Assembly (NCBI RefSeq): GCF_005938105.1
Contig: NZ_VCPE01000003.1
Location: 434,001-498,000, forward strand
Source of the DNA: Brucella haematophila
Lineage (GTDB): Bacteria > Pseudomonadota > Alphaproteobacteria > Rhizobiales > Rhizobiaceae
Direction of reading: 5' to 3'
DNA: 64,000 nucleotides
Shown in pieces: positions 33,501 through 40,990 of this stretch; position 1 is the first letter of the stretch; each line of letters begins with the position of its first letter. The position numbers were made by a program, and so were the translations under genes. The notes under the pieces are model-generated. The model had not been told where the DNA came from. It was given only the letters and a program-made list of their open reading frames with translations, and did no database searches.

Positions 33501-35819
33501 GTGTTGACGGGTAACAATACCTATAGTGGGGGAACAAATCTTCTTGATGGAGCCGTGTCTGTTGCCAATGACGCCGCTCTTGGCGATGGTGGCGCGATTT
33601 CCTTTAATGGCGGAACGCTTGCAACAACAGGCAGTATGCAAACTGCACGTGCGATCAGATTGAACGGAGACGGCGGTTTCGACGTTGCAGCGAACACGGG
33701 GTTTGTTGTCACCGGCGCTGTCACGGGCGCAGGGAACCTGATTAAAATCGGCGACGGTGATTTACGGCTGGTTGCAGAGAATGGTTATGGCAACAGTTTG
33801 GTGGTTTCTGGTCGTCTGATCGGTGATGCACAATCGATTTCCGGCAACATCGGCAACTCAGGCATCGTAGTCTTCGATCAGGTTACCGATGCGAGCTTTG
33901 CCGGGAATATAAGCGGTCTCAATGGTTCATCCGGTACGATGGTCAAGCAGGGCTCGGGTAATCTCTCCCTTGGCGGCACCTCTTCGCTGAACTGGTCGAT
34001 CGATGCTGGTGGTCTTGTCACGGCTGCGGAACGCTTCGGAGGGAATGCGCAAATTGGTGCTCTAGCTTCATTTACCTTTGATCAGGTAGGGGATGCATCC
34101 TATGCGGGTACGCTGAGCGGGACCGGAACCTTCGTGAAGGCGGGACAAGGCAAGCTTGTCTATGATGGTGATAGTGCCTCTTTCGCCGGTACGACCGAGA
34201 TTCTTGCCGGCGGATTGATTATCGGTTCGCAGAGCAGCATGTCGGCTGCGGTGTTGGGCGGTACGTTCAATGTGGAAAACAGCGGCACGCTGGGTGGTCA
34301 TGGCACGGTCGGCTCCGGAGCGGGGTCGTTAGTGACAATAGCCTCTGGCGGCACACTTGCACCCGGCAATTCCATTGGCACATTGACGATCGATGGGGAT
34401 ATTATCTTCGACGCGGGATCGAATTTTCAGGCGGAGATCAACCCCTCACTGCAAAGCGATCTGTTGAATATAACTGGAACGGCCGCGATTAACGGTGGAA
34501 CGGTCTACGCTTTGAAAGCCGCTGGCGTTTATACACCCGACAGCCGTTGGACCATTATCAACGCGGATAATGGTGTTAACGGAACATTCGATGCGCTTGA
34601 TCAGAATATGCCCTTCGTTGACCTGGCGCTCGCTTATGATCCAACGCATGTCTATATCGATGCGACGCGCAATGCCGTCTCTTTCTGCGATGTAGCTCAT
34701 TCTGCAAATCAGTGTGCGACCGGCGGAGGGCTTGAAAGCGTCGGTGGTGATAATTCCGCCTACGCCGCTGTTACTGCACTCCCTGACGAAGATAGCGCGC
34801 GCAACGCATTCGATCAGCTTTCTGGGGAAATTCACGCCTCGGCGAAAACAGCACTGATTGAGGACAGTCATTTTGTGCGGGATGCGGCCATCAACCGTAT
34901 GCGTTACGCTTTCAGCGACGAGGCGTCACCAACCATGGCCGTCGTATCCGCCGGTCAGAGCGACGAAGCAGCATTTAAAAGTGAGGGCTTGGCTGTCTGG
35001 GGGCAAGGTTTTGGTGCTTGGAGCGACCATGACGGCAATGGCAATGCCGCAAAGCTGAACCATTCTACGGGCGGTTTCCTGTTTGGTGCGGATGCCCCAG
35101 TGCTTGATGCGTGGCGTCTCGGTATCATGGCTGGTTACAGCCATACCAGCGTAAAGGTTGATGCGCGGTCATCTTCCGCAGACAGCGATAATTACCATCT
35201 CGGCCTTTATAGCGGTACGAGTTTCGATAGAGGCCCCGGCGCATTGGGTATCAGAACTGGTCTTGCCTATACGTGGCATGAGATGGATTTCAACCGCTCA
35301 GTTTCTTTCCCCGGTTTCTCGGATCATACGGACAGCTCTTATCATGCTGGCACGTTTCAGGCGTTTGGCGACCTCGGCTACCGGTTTGATGCAAATGCTG
35401 TAGCCTTTGAGCCGTTTGCCAATCTTGTTTATGTGAGCTTGCGAACCGACAGCTTTGAGGAAAATGGTCTGGCTGCTGCGCTTCATGCTGGTGACGAGAC
35501 AACGGAAACGAGCTTCACGACGCTTGGACTGAGGGCTTCGAGTGCGTTTCTGGTTGGCGACACGAAGGTTGCAACACGTGGAACATTGGGTTGGCGCCAT
35601 GCGTTCGGCGACGTGACGCCCGCCTCTGCGCTGGCCTTCACAGGCGGTGACGCTTTTTCAGTGGCTGGCACGACCATCGCACAAGAAGCCGCCTTGGTTG
35701 AGGCCGGGCTGGACATGAGCCTCTCACTATCGGCATCATTCGGCCTTTATTATCAAGGACAGCTCGCGGAAAAAGCGCAGCAGCACGGCGTTAAGGCAAG
35801 CTTTGCGGTGAGATTCTAA
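30561..35819 (+). CDS. autotransporter (type Va) with PATR-repeat beta-helix passenger
   Basis: About 1752 residues. The proposed TTG start at 30561 follows GAGGGGGCAT and gives a signal peptide ending near residue 35 (SALALILTIFCGQEAEA). Alternative TTG starts lie 60-70 bases upstream. The passenger is a right-handed beta-helix with repeated passenger-associated transport motifs (LSGANTYTGDTVIDSGVL, LSGSNTYTGTTTVNGGTL, LTGNNTYSGGTNLLDGAV). The C-terminal domain (from about 35000) is a 12-stranded autotransporter barrel ending in SFAVRF with the terminal Phe required for Bam insertion. Cell-surface adhesion is the usual role of such proteins in Brucella relatives; no catalytic motif is seen. 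Confidence 0.88.
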   Translation: MKVAVVAFRSRRVNFFTSSALALILTIFCGQEAEATCAPGIPTAGATVACSNPANPLAPSYTAAANNITVNVDSTASFGVLLGVGGTAFSLTGDNVSLNNSGTINPSLLGLLSVLSSGTVVGNASASDVNVTNHGTLGGTVGLLGFNLAGLTGMALAVQNGAGGTTNITNTGVISTTALAGVTVASGDSPAVAVYGGGQIAFANSGTINGRVAFEASGISGLGNSFHNSGNIIGGVSLGADSKNLFTAYTGSSVTAGIGAIGNSLGVIGYNLSFAPAGIVDGGFGGANTLQLDKEIIGPSTGSLNLSNYINFSKLNVLEGIWTLSGATGVSTVDLSGGAVLIDNGSAFGTASITASNGVALRASAAGLNIGNDITLGVGGLTAGGTNEYTLSGALSGDGGLIKTGANAVILSGANTYTGDTVIDSGVLQADGANRLSKTSVTTINMYGILDFGGYAEAIDDISLSGGILRNGALAGSVDSSGGTIAQLGGAASIDLSSGTTKLSGSNTYTGTTTVNGGTLLAGNTNALSSSSNITVATTGTLDLGGVAQTSNNIALRGGTLTDGSVVGTVLSFGGSISELDGATALTVSSGATTLSGVNTFSGATTINGGTLHGGGAQAFSATSAVTINAGGILSLGGVDQAINTVSLVGGMLTDGNLTGAITSFGGSISGLGGTTALVTSFGITTITGDNTYIGPTTLNGGSLIVIGSITSPTVSVGNGALLGGSGTIGGAVTVASGGTLSAGNSPGTLTVQSLSLNSGSNTIFELNTPGIVGGATNDHIILNGLGASGNLQLGGTLTANVASAGYYRLFDVTGGGTISGSFNTVAISAPSVTGAEGVVYSSPSDTPTQVNLAVVGSSQNMGFWGGSDVHGNGNGGSGVWSSDGTNWTGTPGPGGFNSIWLGSVGVFQGAAGTVTIAGSQSFDTLQFNTDGYVLDGGTLEFGVAAGGTINVSAGVTTRIDSVLTDGTGSSLTKVGVGTLVLTGNNTYSGGTNLLDGAVSVANDAALGDGGAISFNGGTLATTGSMQTARAIRLNGDGGFDVAANTGFVVTGAVTGAGNLIKIGDGDLRLVAENGYGNSLVVSGRLIGDAQSISGNIGNSGIVVFDQVTDASFAGNISGLNGSSGTMVKQGSGNLSLGGTSSLNWSIDAGGLVTAAERFGGNAQIGALASFTFDQVGDASYAGTLSGTGTFVKAGQGKLVYDGDSASFAGTTEILAGGLIIGSQSSMSAAVLGGTFNVENSGTLGGHGTVGSGAGSLVTIASGGTLAPGNSIGTLTIDGDIIFDAGSNFQAEINPSLQSDLLNITGTAAINGGTVYALKAAGVYTPDSRWTIINADNGVNGTFDALDQNMPFVDLALAYDPTHVYIDATRNAVSFCDVAHSANQCATGGGLESVGGDNSAYAAVTALPDEDSARNAFDQLSGEIHASAKTALIEDSHFVRDAAINRMRYAFSDEASPTMAVVSAGQSDEAAFKSEGLAVWGQGFGAWSDHDGNGNAAKLNHSTGGFLFGADAPVLDAWRLGIMAGYSHTSVKVDARSSSADSDNYHLGLYSGTSFDRGPGALGIRTGLAYTWHEMDFNRSVSFPGFSDHTDSSYHAGTFQAFGDLGYRFDANAVAFEPFANLVYVSLRTDSFEENGLAAALHAGDETTETSFTTLGLRASSAFLVGDTKVATRGTLGWRHAFGDVTPASALAFTGGDAFSVAGTTIAQEAALVEAGLDMSLSLSASFGLYYQGQLAEKAQQHGVKASFAVRF

Positions 35820-35945
35820 AACAAGACTTGGCGGCTGTTTTCTGACCGCCCAGTTTGCCGCATGTCGACCGCATAAAAGAAATTGCGTCATAGGTACGCT
35901 GCGCTTGCGGACCGAGCAGCGCACTTCCGAAAAGCGGTGATGAGG

Positions 35946-36740
35946 TCACTTCTTAACTGGAAACTGGAAGTTGACGCCTGCAAATATCTGCCACTTCGGC
36001 GAACTGTCGCCTTGGTGCCAAACTGTATATTGCGGTTCGATAAACGCATTCATTGTAATGCCTTTTTCAAGCTCGAACACCTTGCCGATACCGAAGCCAA
36101 CCGGGATATAACCCTCATTGTCTTCCAGATTGAAACTCCATGTTGCTGTCGAGCGGAGATACCAGCCGTCCTTCAAATTGTAATTGATGATCGGCTCGAC
36201 GGTTGCCAAACTGACATTGTCTCTGTCGCCGTGGCCTGCGAACGATGCCTGATAGGTTACCAGACCACCTAAAAGGCCCCAGCTCTGTGGGGCAACGATG
36301 ACACCCGAGGCACCAATTTGCCATTTGCCGTTGCCGAGTGCGTCGTCCGTGGCGGTCGGTATAACCAGTATAGGCCCGGCGCCCAAGGTTATGTCGCCGT
36401 GCTTGGGAAGGATGAAAATATCCATCAGCGTGAGATCTCCCAATCCCGTTACGTACCCATCGGGAAACTCAGGGGCCGTGGCGATGGGCAATGTATACCG
36501 CAACAACTGCGGCAGGCCGGCTATGTCCGCTGGCACCAATCCGCGCAGAAGAAACTGATTGGCCCGACGTCCGGGTAACCCGAATAACTCGGCTGAATAG
36601 TAATTATGGAAGTTAACAGTAATCTTCGGTGTCAGAGGATTGTTGGCATCATTCACCGACTGATGTTCTTGCGCCATGACGCCGTTAGTCACGACGACGG
36701 AGAACAGCAGACCAAGACCTGTACGAATGAACACCGACAT
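35946..36740 (-). CDS. outer-membrane beta-barrel protein (phenol-degradation MetA-like)
   Basis: A 264-residue exported protein. The signal peptide ends at VTNGVMAQ. The remainder alternates polar and apolar residues as in beta-barrels (LGDLTLMDIFILPKHGDITLGAGPILVIPTATDD; GWYLRSTATWSFNLEDNEGYIPVGFGIGKVF; and a C-terminal WQIFAGVNFQFPVKK). It resembles the Phenol_MetA_deg / transporter family often encoded with degradation genes. It is divergent from the DUF1254 cluster with two shared operator-like palindromes, so co-regulation with it is likely. Confidence 0.75.
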   Translation of the reverse strand: MSVFIRTGLGLLFSVVVTNGVMAQEHQSVNDANNPLTPKITVNFHNYYSAELFGLPGRRANQFLLRGLVPADIAGLPQLLRYTLPIATAPEFPDGYVTGLGDLTLMDIFILPKHGDITLGAGPILVIPTATDDALGNGKWQIGASGVIVAPQSWGLLGGLVTYQASFAGHGDRDNVSLATVEPIINYNLKDGWYLRSTATWSFNLEDNEGYIPVGFGIGKVFELEKGITMNAFIEPQYTVWHQGDSSPKWQIFAGVNFQFPVKK

Positions 36741-36799
36741 AGCAAAATTCCCCTAAATTCATATTGCTAAAATCGTATCTAAAAAGTGCTGAAAATGAA

Positions 36800-36818
36800 G
36801 TTTGTTACAGTAACAAAC
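36800..36818. promoter_or_regulatory. GTTAC-N-GTAAC palindrome 1
   Basis: GTTTGTTACAGTAACAAAC, 9-bp arms around one base, in the divergent gap next to the outer-membrane protein gene. This is a typical TetR-family operator form. No TetR gene is adjacent, so the repressor is probably encoded elsewhere. Confidence 0.6.
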
Positions 36819-36898
36819 GCGATATTTCTTCAGATGTACGGTGCACCTGTGTCGCTTGACGTGCGAGCTAAAGTCATTGGTATGGGGGAACTGGCATT

Positions 36899-36911
36899 CG
36901 TTACCGTAACG
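36899..36911. promoter_or_regulatory. GTTAC-N-GTAAC palindrome 2
   Basis: CGTTACCGTAACG shares the GTTAC-N-GTAAC core with the site 99 bases upstream. It lies about 57 bases before the DUF1254 remnant, on the DUF1254 side of the gap. Two copies of one operator in a divergent gap imply a single repressor controlling both directions. Confidence 0.6.
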
Positions 36912-36967
36912 TGCTTCATTTTTAACCGGGTTCCGCTCAGTTTATTCAAAACTGAGGAGATTGAACC

Positions 36968-37257
36968 TTGAAACGGATATCTTCTGTCTTTCTCGCCTCA
37001 TCAATGGGGTTAAGCTCTCCACCGCTGCATTGTATTCGCCAGACTACACTGACCTCGCAGCCAAGACGCATACTGCAAAGCAGAACAGTGACGGCTCCAC
37101 GGACATTTACGTTGGATCGAAAAATCCGGGTGTCGATGCGAAGCGGATTGCGACAATTCCAGACAAGGGCTTTTTCACGATTTTACGCCGTTACGGGCCG
37201 ACGAAAGCTTTCTTCGACAAGACCTGGAAACCTGACCCCGTCGTGAACATCAAGTGA
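36968..37257 (+). pseudogene. remnant of a DUF1254/DUF1214 gene
   Basis: A TTG start after GAGGAGATTGAACC opens a signal-peptide-like MKRISSVFLASSMGLSS in one frame. The conserved C-terminus is in another frame: QNSDGSTDIYVGSKNPG, IATIPDKGFFTILRRYGPTKAFFDKTWKPD. This matches the C-termini of the two intact genes downstream (NADGSTDIVFSPEQP; IPGKSWFTIFRLYGPLEPWFDKSW). About 400 codons between the signal peptide and this tail are missing, so the gene is an internally deleted, frameshifted copy that keeps the leader region of the cluster. Confidence 0.7.
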
Positions 37258-37267
37258 GAACACAGCT

Positions 37268-38761
37268 ATGAGAAAGCAATTTCTGATTACCGCGGCAATC
37301 CTTTGTCTGGCGTCAAGCCAGACATTGGCCAAGGATTACAAGATGACGACGCCGATACCGGATGAGATCGTCACGCCAGATTCAGTCGATACGCGCATCG
37401 GCACGCTGAAGTTCAATGACGGTGTGCCGACGGTGGAGACAGCGGAGAAGGTTTGGGATCAGCTTGATTTCAGTCGCGGTATTGAAGCCTTCCTCAACGG
37501 AATTCCCGGCGCCTCCATGGTGGCGATCCGTACTGGGCTGCGTGAGGTCGGCGCTGAACACGGAACTATCGGTGTCTTTTCGACGCTGATGGATTCTAAG
37601 TCATTGTTCCTGACGGCTAACTCCGAGACGATCTACTTTCTTAGCTGGATGGACCTCAAGGACGGACCCGTTGTGGTTGAAAGCCCGCCCGGTATTCTGG
37701 GCGTTATCAATGACTTCTGGTTCCGCTATGTGACCGATCTTGGCAATGCGGGCCCTGACAAGGGTAAGGGTGGGAAGTATCTATTCGTGCCGCCAGGCTG
37801 GAAAGGCGAGAAGCCAAAGGGCTACTTCGTGATCCAGTCTCCAACCTTTGGCAATCTTCTGTTTGGGCGCGCTTTCATGAACGACGGCGATCCAGCGCCG
37901 GGCGTGGCCAGTCTCAAGGCCAAGCTGCGGACCTATCCTTGGGCAAAGCGCACCACCCCTCCAGAAACGAAGTTCATCGATCTGTCGGGTCGGGCCATGA
38001 ACACTGTCCATGCCAATAATTTCAAGTTCTTCGAGGAGGTCAACCAGATCATTCAGGAAGAACCGGCGGGCGTGTATGGACCTGATATGACGGGCATCTT
38101 CGCTGCCATCGGCATGGAAAAGGGGAAGCCATTCGCCCCTGATGCGAGACTGAAGAAGATTCTTGAGGATTCAGTCGCGGTCGGCAATGCGGCAGCCCGA
38201 AACATAGATTTTCGTCCGCGCGATCCAGCGGTGATGATCTATCCCGATCGCAAATGGACAACACCTTTCATCGGTGGCAGTTATGAGTGGATGACCAAAA
38301 GCGGGGCACGAAACTTCGATGCGCGCACGCTGTTCTACTATGCTGCAACGATCAATACGCCTGCCATGGCAGTGGCCATGCCGGGAATAGGTTCCCAATA
38401 TGCGGCGACAAACTTCGACAAGGATGGAAATCCTTTTGATGGCGGCAAAACCTATCGCCTGCACGTTCCGGCAAATGTGCCGGTCAAGGATTTCTGGTCA
38501 GTCGTCGTTTACGATACTCAGACACGCTCCATGCTGCAGACAGACCAGCAGTTTCCAAGCCTGTCCAGCGAGAAGAACCTAAAGAAGAACGCTGATGGTT
38601 CCACCGACATCGTCTTCTCGCCTGAACAGCCAACCGACACATCCAATTGGATTCAAACGATCCCCGGCAAATCCTGGTTCACGATTTTCCGTCTTTATGG
38701 CCCGCTGGAGCCATGGTTCGACAAGTCGTGGAAACTTGAGGATTTCGCCGAAGTGAAGTGA
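37268..38761 (+). CDS. DUF1254/DUF1214 periplasmic protein (1)
   Basis: A 497-residue exported protein: signal peptide MRKQFLITAAILCLASSQTLA, then a DUF1254 region (about 30-190; NSETIYFLSWMDLKDGPVVVESPPG, DFWFRYVTDLG) and a DUF1214 region (about 330-490; DGGKTYRLHVPANVPVKDFWS, YDTQTRSMLQTDQ, PGKSWFTIFRLYGPLEPWFDKSW). The family is common and often duplicated in proteobacteria; its biochemistry is not settled. It starts ten bases after the remnant. Confidence 0.88.
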   Translation: MRKQFLITAAILCLASSQTLAKDYKMTTPIPDEIVTPDSVDTRIGTLKFNDGVPTVETAEKVWDQLDFSRGIEAFLNGIPGASMVAIRTGLREVGAEHGTIGVFSTLMDSKSLFLTANSETIYFLSWMDLKDGPVVVESPPGILGVINDFWFRYVTDLGNAGPDKGKGGKYLFVPPGWKGEKPKGYFVIQSPTFGNLLFGRAFMNDGDPAPGVASLKAKLRTYPWAKRTTPPETKFIDLSGRAMNTVHANNFKFFEEVNQIIQEEPAGVYGPDMTGIFAAIGMEKGKPFAPDARLKKILEDSVAVGNAAARNIDFRPRDPAVMIYPDRKWTTPFIGGSYEWMTKSGARNFDARTLFYYAATINTPAMAVAMPGIGSQYAATNFDKDGNPFDGGKTYRLHVPANVPVKDFWSVVVYDTQTRSMLQTDQQFPSLSSEKNLKKNADGSTDIVFSPEQPTDTSNWIQTIPGKSWFTIFRLYGPLEPWFDKSWKLEDFAEVK

Positions 38762-38792
38762 ACCTGAATTGTATCGAAACCTGGAGAAGAAG

Positions 38793-40232
38793 ATGAAGAA
38801 CCGCATCGTTGTCGCGGCCTTTCTGGCTGCATCGCTTTCATCCGTCGCCTTCGCGCAGGATGCAACGACATACAAGTTCGAGAACGGATATCCCACCGCT
38901 GCAACGACCAAGAGTGCGCAGGATGACGCCGGTTTGCAGCGGGCAGTGGTGGCCTATCGCTTCTGGTATCCGACCGTTTCGGTCGAGGGCATCTTCAACG
39001 GCAATCGCGCTGCCGGGATCGAGGACAACGCCGCCTATGGAGGCGCTGCTGCGGGGCCGCGTCAGGTCGGCTTTACACTCAACTCCGATACGCCATATGG
39101 CTCGGCGACACTCGACGTGTCCAAGGGGCCGATGGTGGTGGAGTTGCCAGCCGGGGCTTACATTGGTCTCGTCAACGATCACAATCAAAGCTGGGTGCTT
39201 GATATGGGTATACCGGGACCCGATGCGGGCAAAGGTGGCAAGCATCTGATCGTCGGGCCGGATTATAAGGGCAAGATTCCGAAAGGATATTTCGTCGGCA
39301 AGACACAAACCTACAAAAATCTGCTTGCCGTAAGGGCGCTACCTGTTGGAGGCGATCAAGACAAAGCCCTCAAGGCTCTGGAAGCAATCAAGATTTATCC
39401 TTTAGCCAATCCGAAGCAGCGACTCAAATTTGTTGATACGACCAATATGGACTTGGATAGCACTTCTCTCAAATGGGAGGACAATATCCAGTTTTGGCAG
39501 AAGCTGAATGACATTATCCAACAAGAGCCGATTGTCGCGAAGTTCGAACCCATGTACGGCCTGCTTCAGGCAATTGGTATTGAAAAGGGCAAGGCGTTCA
39601 AACCGGACGACCGAATGAAGGAAATTCTGGAGAAGGCCGCCCGCCAGGGCCGGGATCAGATGCTGGTTTCAGCTTTCGACACAGCGCGCACTGACAAGCT
39701 TGCCTGGCCCGACCGCAAATGGGAATGGGTCGGCCTTGTTCCTGGAAGCGCCCAGTTTGAAACGCCAGCAGGGATCGATTTGGAAGCGCGCGACCGTTGG
39801 TTTGCCCAAGCTATTGTAACGTCTCCCGCCATGTTCCGCCGTTCGCCCGGCGCAGGGTCGCTCTATTGGCTTGGCGCTCGCGACGGCACCGGGGCCTGGC
39901 TCGATGGCGGTAAAACCTACAAGCTTTCGATCCCACAGCCGGTACCCGGTAAGCTCTTCTGGTCTGTGACAGCCTATGATGCGCAGACCCGTTCGGAAGT
40001 GCAGACCGATCAGAGCAAGGCGGCTCTCCGGTCGCTCTTTGAATTGAAAGATGCAAGCAAGAGCGAACCAACCGAACTATATTTTGGACCGACCGCACCT
40101 GCCGGTCAGGAAGGTCGCTGGATCAAGACAGTCCCCGGTCGTGGCTGGTTCGCCTATATCCGCATCTATGGACCAGACAAGCCCGCTTTCGATGGAAGTT
40201 GGAAACCTGCCGACTTCGAGGAAGTGAAGTAG
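38793..40232 (+). CDS. DUF1254/DUF1214 periplasmic protein (2)
   Basis: A 479-residue paralogue of the preceding gene. The signal peptide is VVAAFLAASLSSVAFAQ. The DUF1254 part has NSDTPYGSATLDVSKGPMVVEL and NDHNQSWVLDMGIPGPDAGKGG; the DUF1214 part has DGGKTYKLSIPQPVPGKLFWS, YDAQTRSEVQTDQ and VPGRGWFAYIRIYGPDKPAFDGSW. The ATG at 38793 follows GGAGAAGAAG; the frame is open from 38769. It is 31 bases after copy 1, so the two are co-transcribed. Confidence 0.88.
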   Translation: MKNRIVVAAFLAASLSSVAFAQDATTYKFENGYPTAATTKSAQDDAGLQRAVVAYRFWYPTVSVEGIFNGNRAAGIEDNAAYGGAAAGPRQVGFTLNSDTPYGSATLDVSKGPMVVELPAGAYIGLVNDHNQSWVLDMGIPGPDAGKGGKHLIVGPDYKGKIPKGYFVGKTQTYKNLLAVRALPVGGDQDKALKALEAIKIYPLANPKQRLKFVDTTNMDLDSTSLKWEDNIQFWQKLNDIIQQEPIVAKFEPMYGLLQAIGIEKGKAFKPDDRMKEILEKAARQGRDQMLVSAFDTARTDKLAWPDRKWEWVGLVPGSAQFETPAGIDLEARDRWFAQAIVTSPAMFRRSPGAGSLYWLGARDGTGAWLDGGKTYKLSIPQPVPGKLFWSVTAYDAQTRSEVQTDQSKAALRSLFELKDASKSEPTELYFGPTAPAGQEGRWIKTVPGRGWFAYIRIYGPDKPAFDGSWKPADFEEVK

Positions 40233-40446
40233 GGCTTGGAAGGTAATTTTGTGTTTGCAGGAACTGGCGCCGGAGCCTTTTCGTGTCCCCGGTGCTAACA
40301 TACGAATGCGTTTGTTCTCTTTGTCGGTGGGCGGGTTGCAAAGCCAAATTCCCGCGTGATTTCTGCGGCGTGATGACATCCACCGAATGTCGGAGCGGAC
40401 CCGAATTAGGTTGCGGCCGAACCGAACAGTCGGGTAAAGAAGCGAC

Positions 40447-40941
40447 ATGACTGTTAGAGAGATTATCAAATATCCAGACACGCGTTTGCGAGCGCTTGCC
40501 GACCCTGTCGCGACCTTCGGCGATGATCTGCGTGTTCTTGCGCGCGATTTGCTGGATACGATGCGCGCCGCACCGGGGATCGGTATCACTGCGCCTCATA
40601 TTGGCGTATCGGCACGGGTGGTTGTGCTGCAACTTTCCGGCAATGGCAGCGAGAAGACCTATATTAATCCCGAGATCGTTTGGGCGTCCGACGAGAAAAT
40701 CGTTCATGACGAAGGAAGCGTATCCATGCCCGGTATTGTCGAGAAGGTCGAAAGGCATGCTCGCATCCGAATTCGCTATCAGGATATTGACGGCAATGAG
40801 CAGACCGAAGAATCCGATGGTTTGCTTGCGGTGTGCCATCAGCATGAAATTGATCAGCTTAACGGCATCTTCTGGCTTCAGCGCTTGTCGAAACTTAAGC
40901 GTGACAGGTTGATCAAGCGCTACCAGAAAGTTCTCAGGTAA
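40447..40941 (+). CDS. peptide deformylase-like protein with degenerate metal site
   Basis: A 164-residue protein that keeps the deformylase fold and all three motifs, but altered. Motif I is GIGITAPHIG (44-53; the oxyanion Gln is His51), motif II is EGSVSMPG (metal Cys replaced by Ser91), and motif III is HQHEIDQLNG (His133 and Glu134 kept; the third ligand His is Gln137). Two of the three metal ligands of a classical deformylase are gone, so a normal Fe/Zn deformylase reaction is unlikely. A different activity or a regulatory role is possible. There is a 214-base gap from the preceding gene, so it has its own promoter. Confidence 0.82.
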   Translation: MTVREIIKYPDTRLRALADPVATFGDDLRVLARDLLDTMRAAPGIGITAPHIGVSARVVVLQLSGNGSEKTYINPEIVWASDEKIVHDEGSVSMPGIVEKVERHARIRIRYQDIDGNEQTEESDGLLAVCHQHEIDQLNGIFWLQRLSKLKRDRLIKRYQKVLR

Positions 40942-40990
40942 GCGGTTTGGGGGGGCGAGGCGGATTTCTTTCCCTTGTATGGAAATGAAA

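Noticed and set aside
35829-35852. Possible terminator after the first autotransporter (GGCGG and CCGCC)
   Set aside because: Only a five-base stem with a long loop and no T run, too weak to call.
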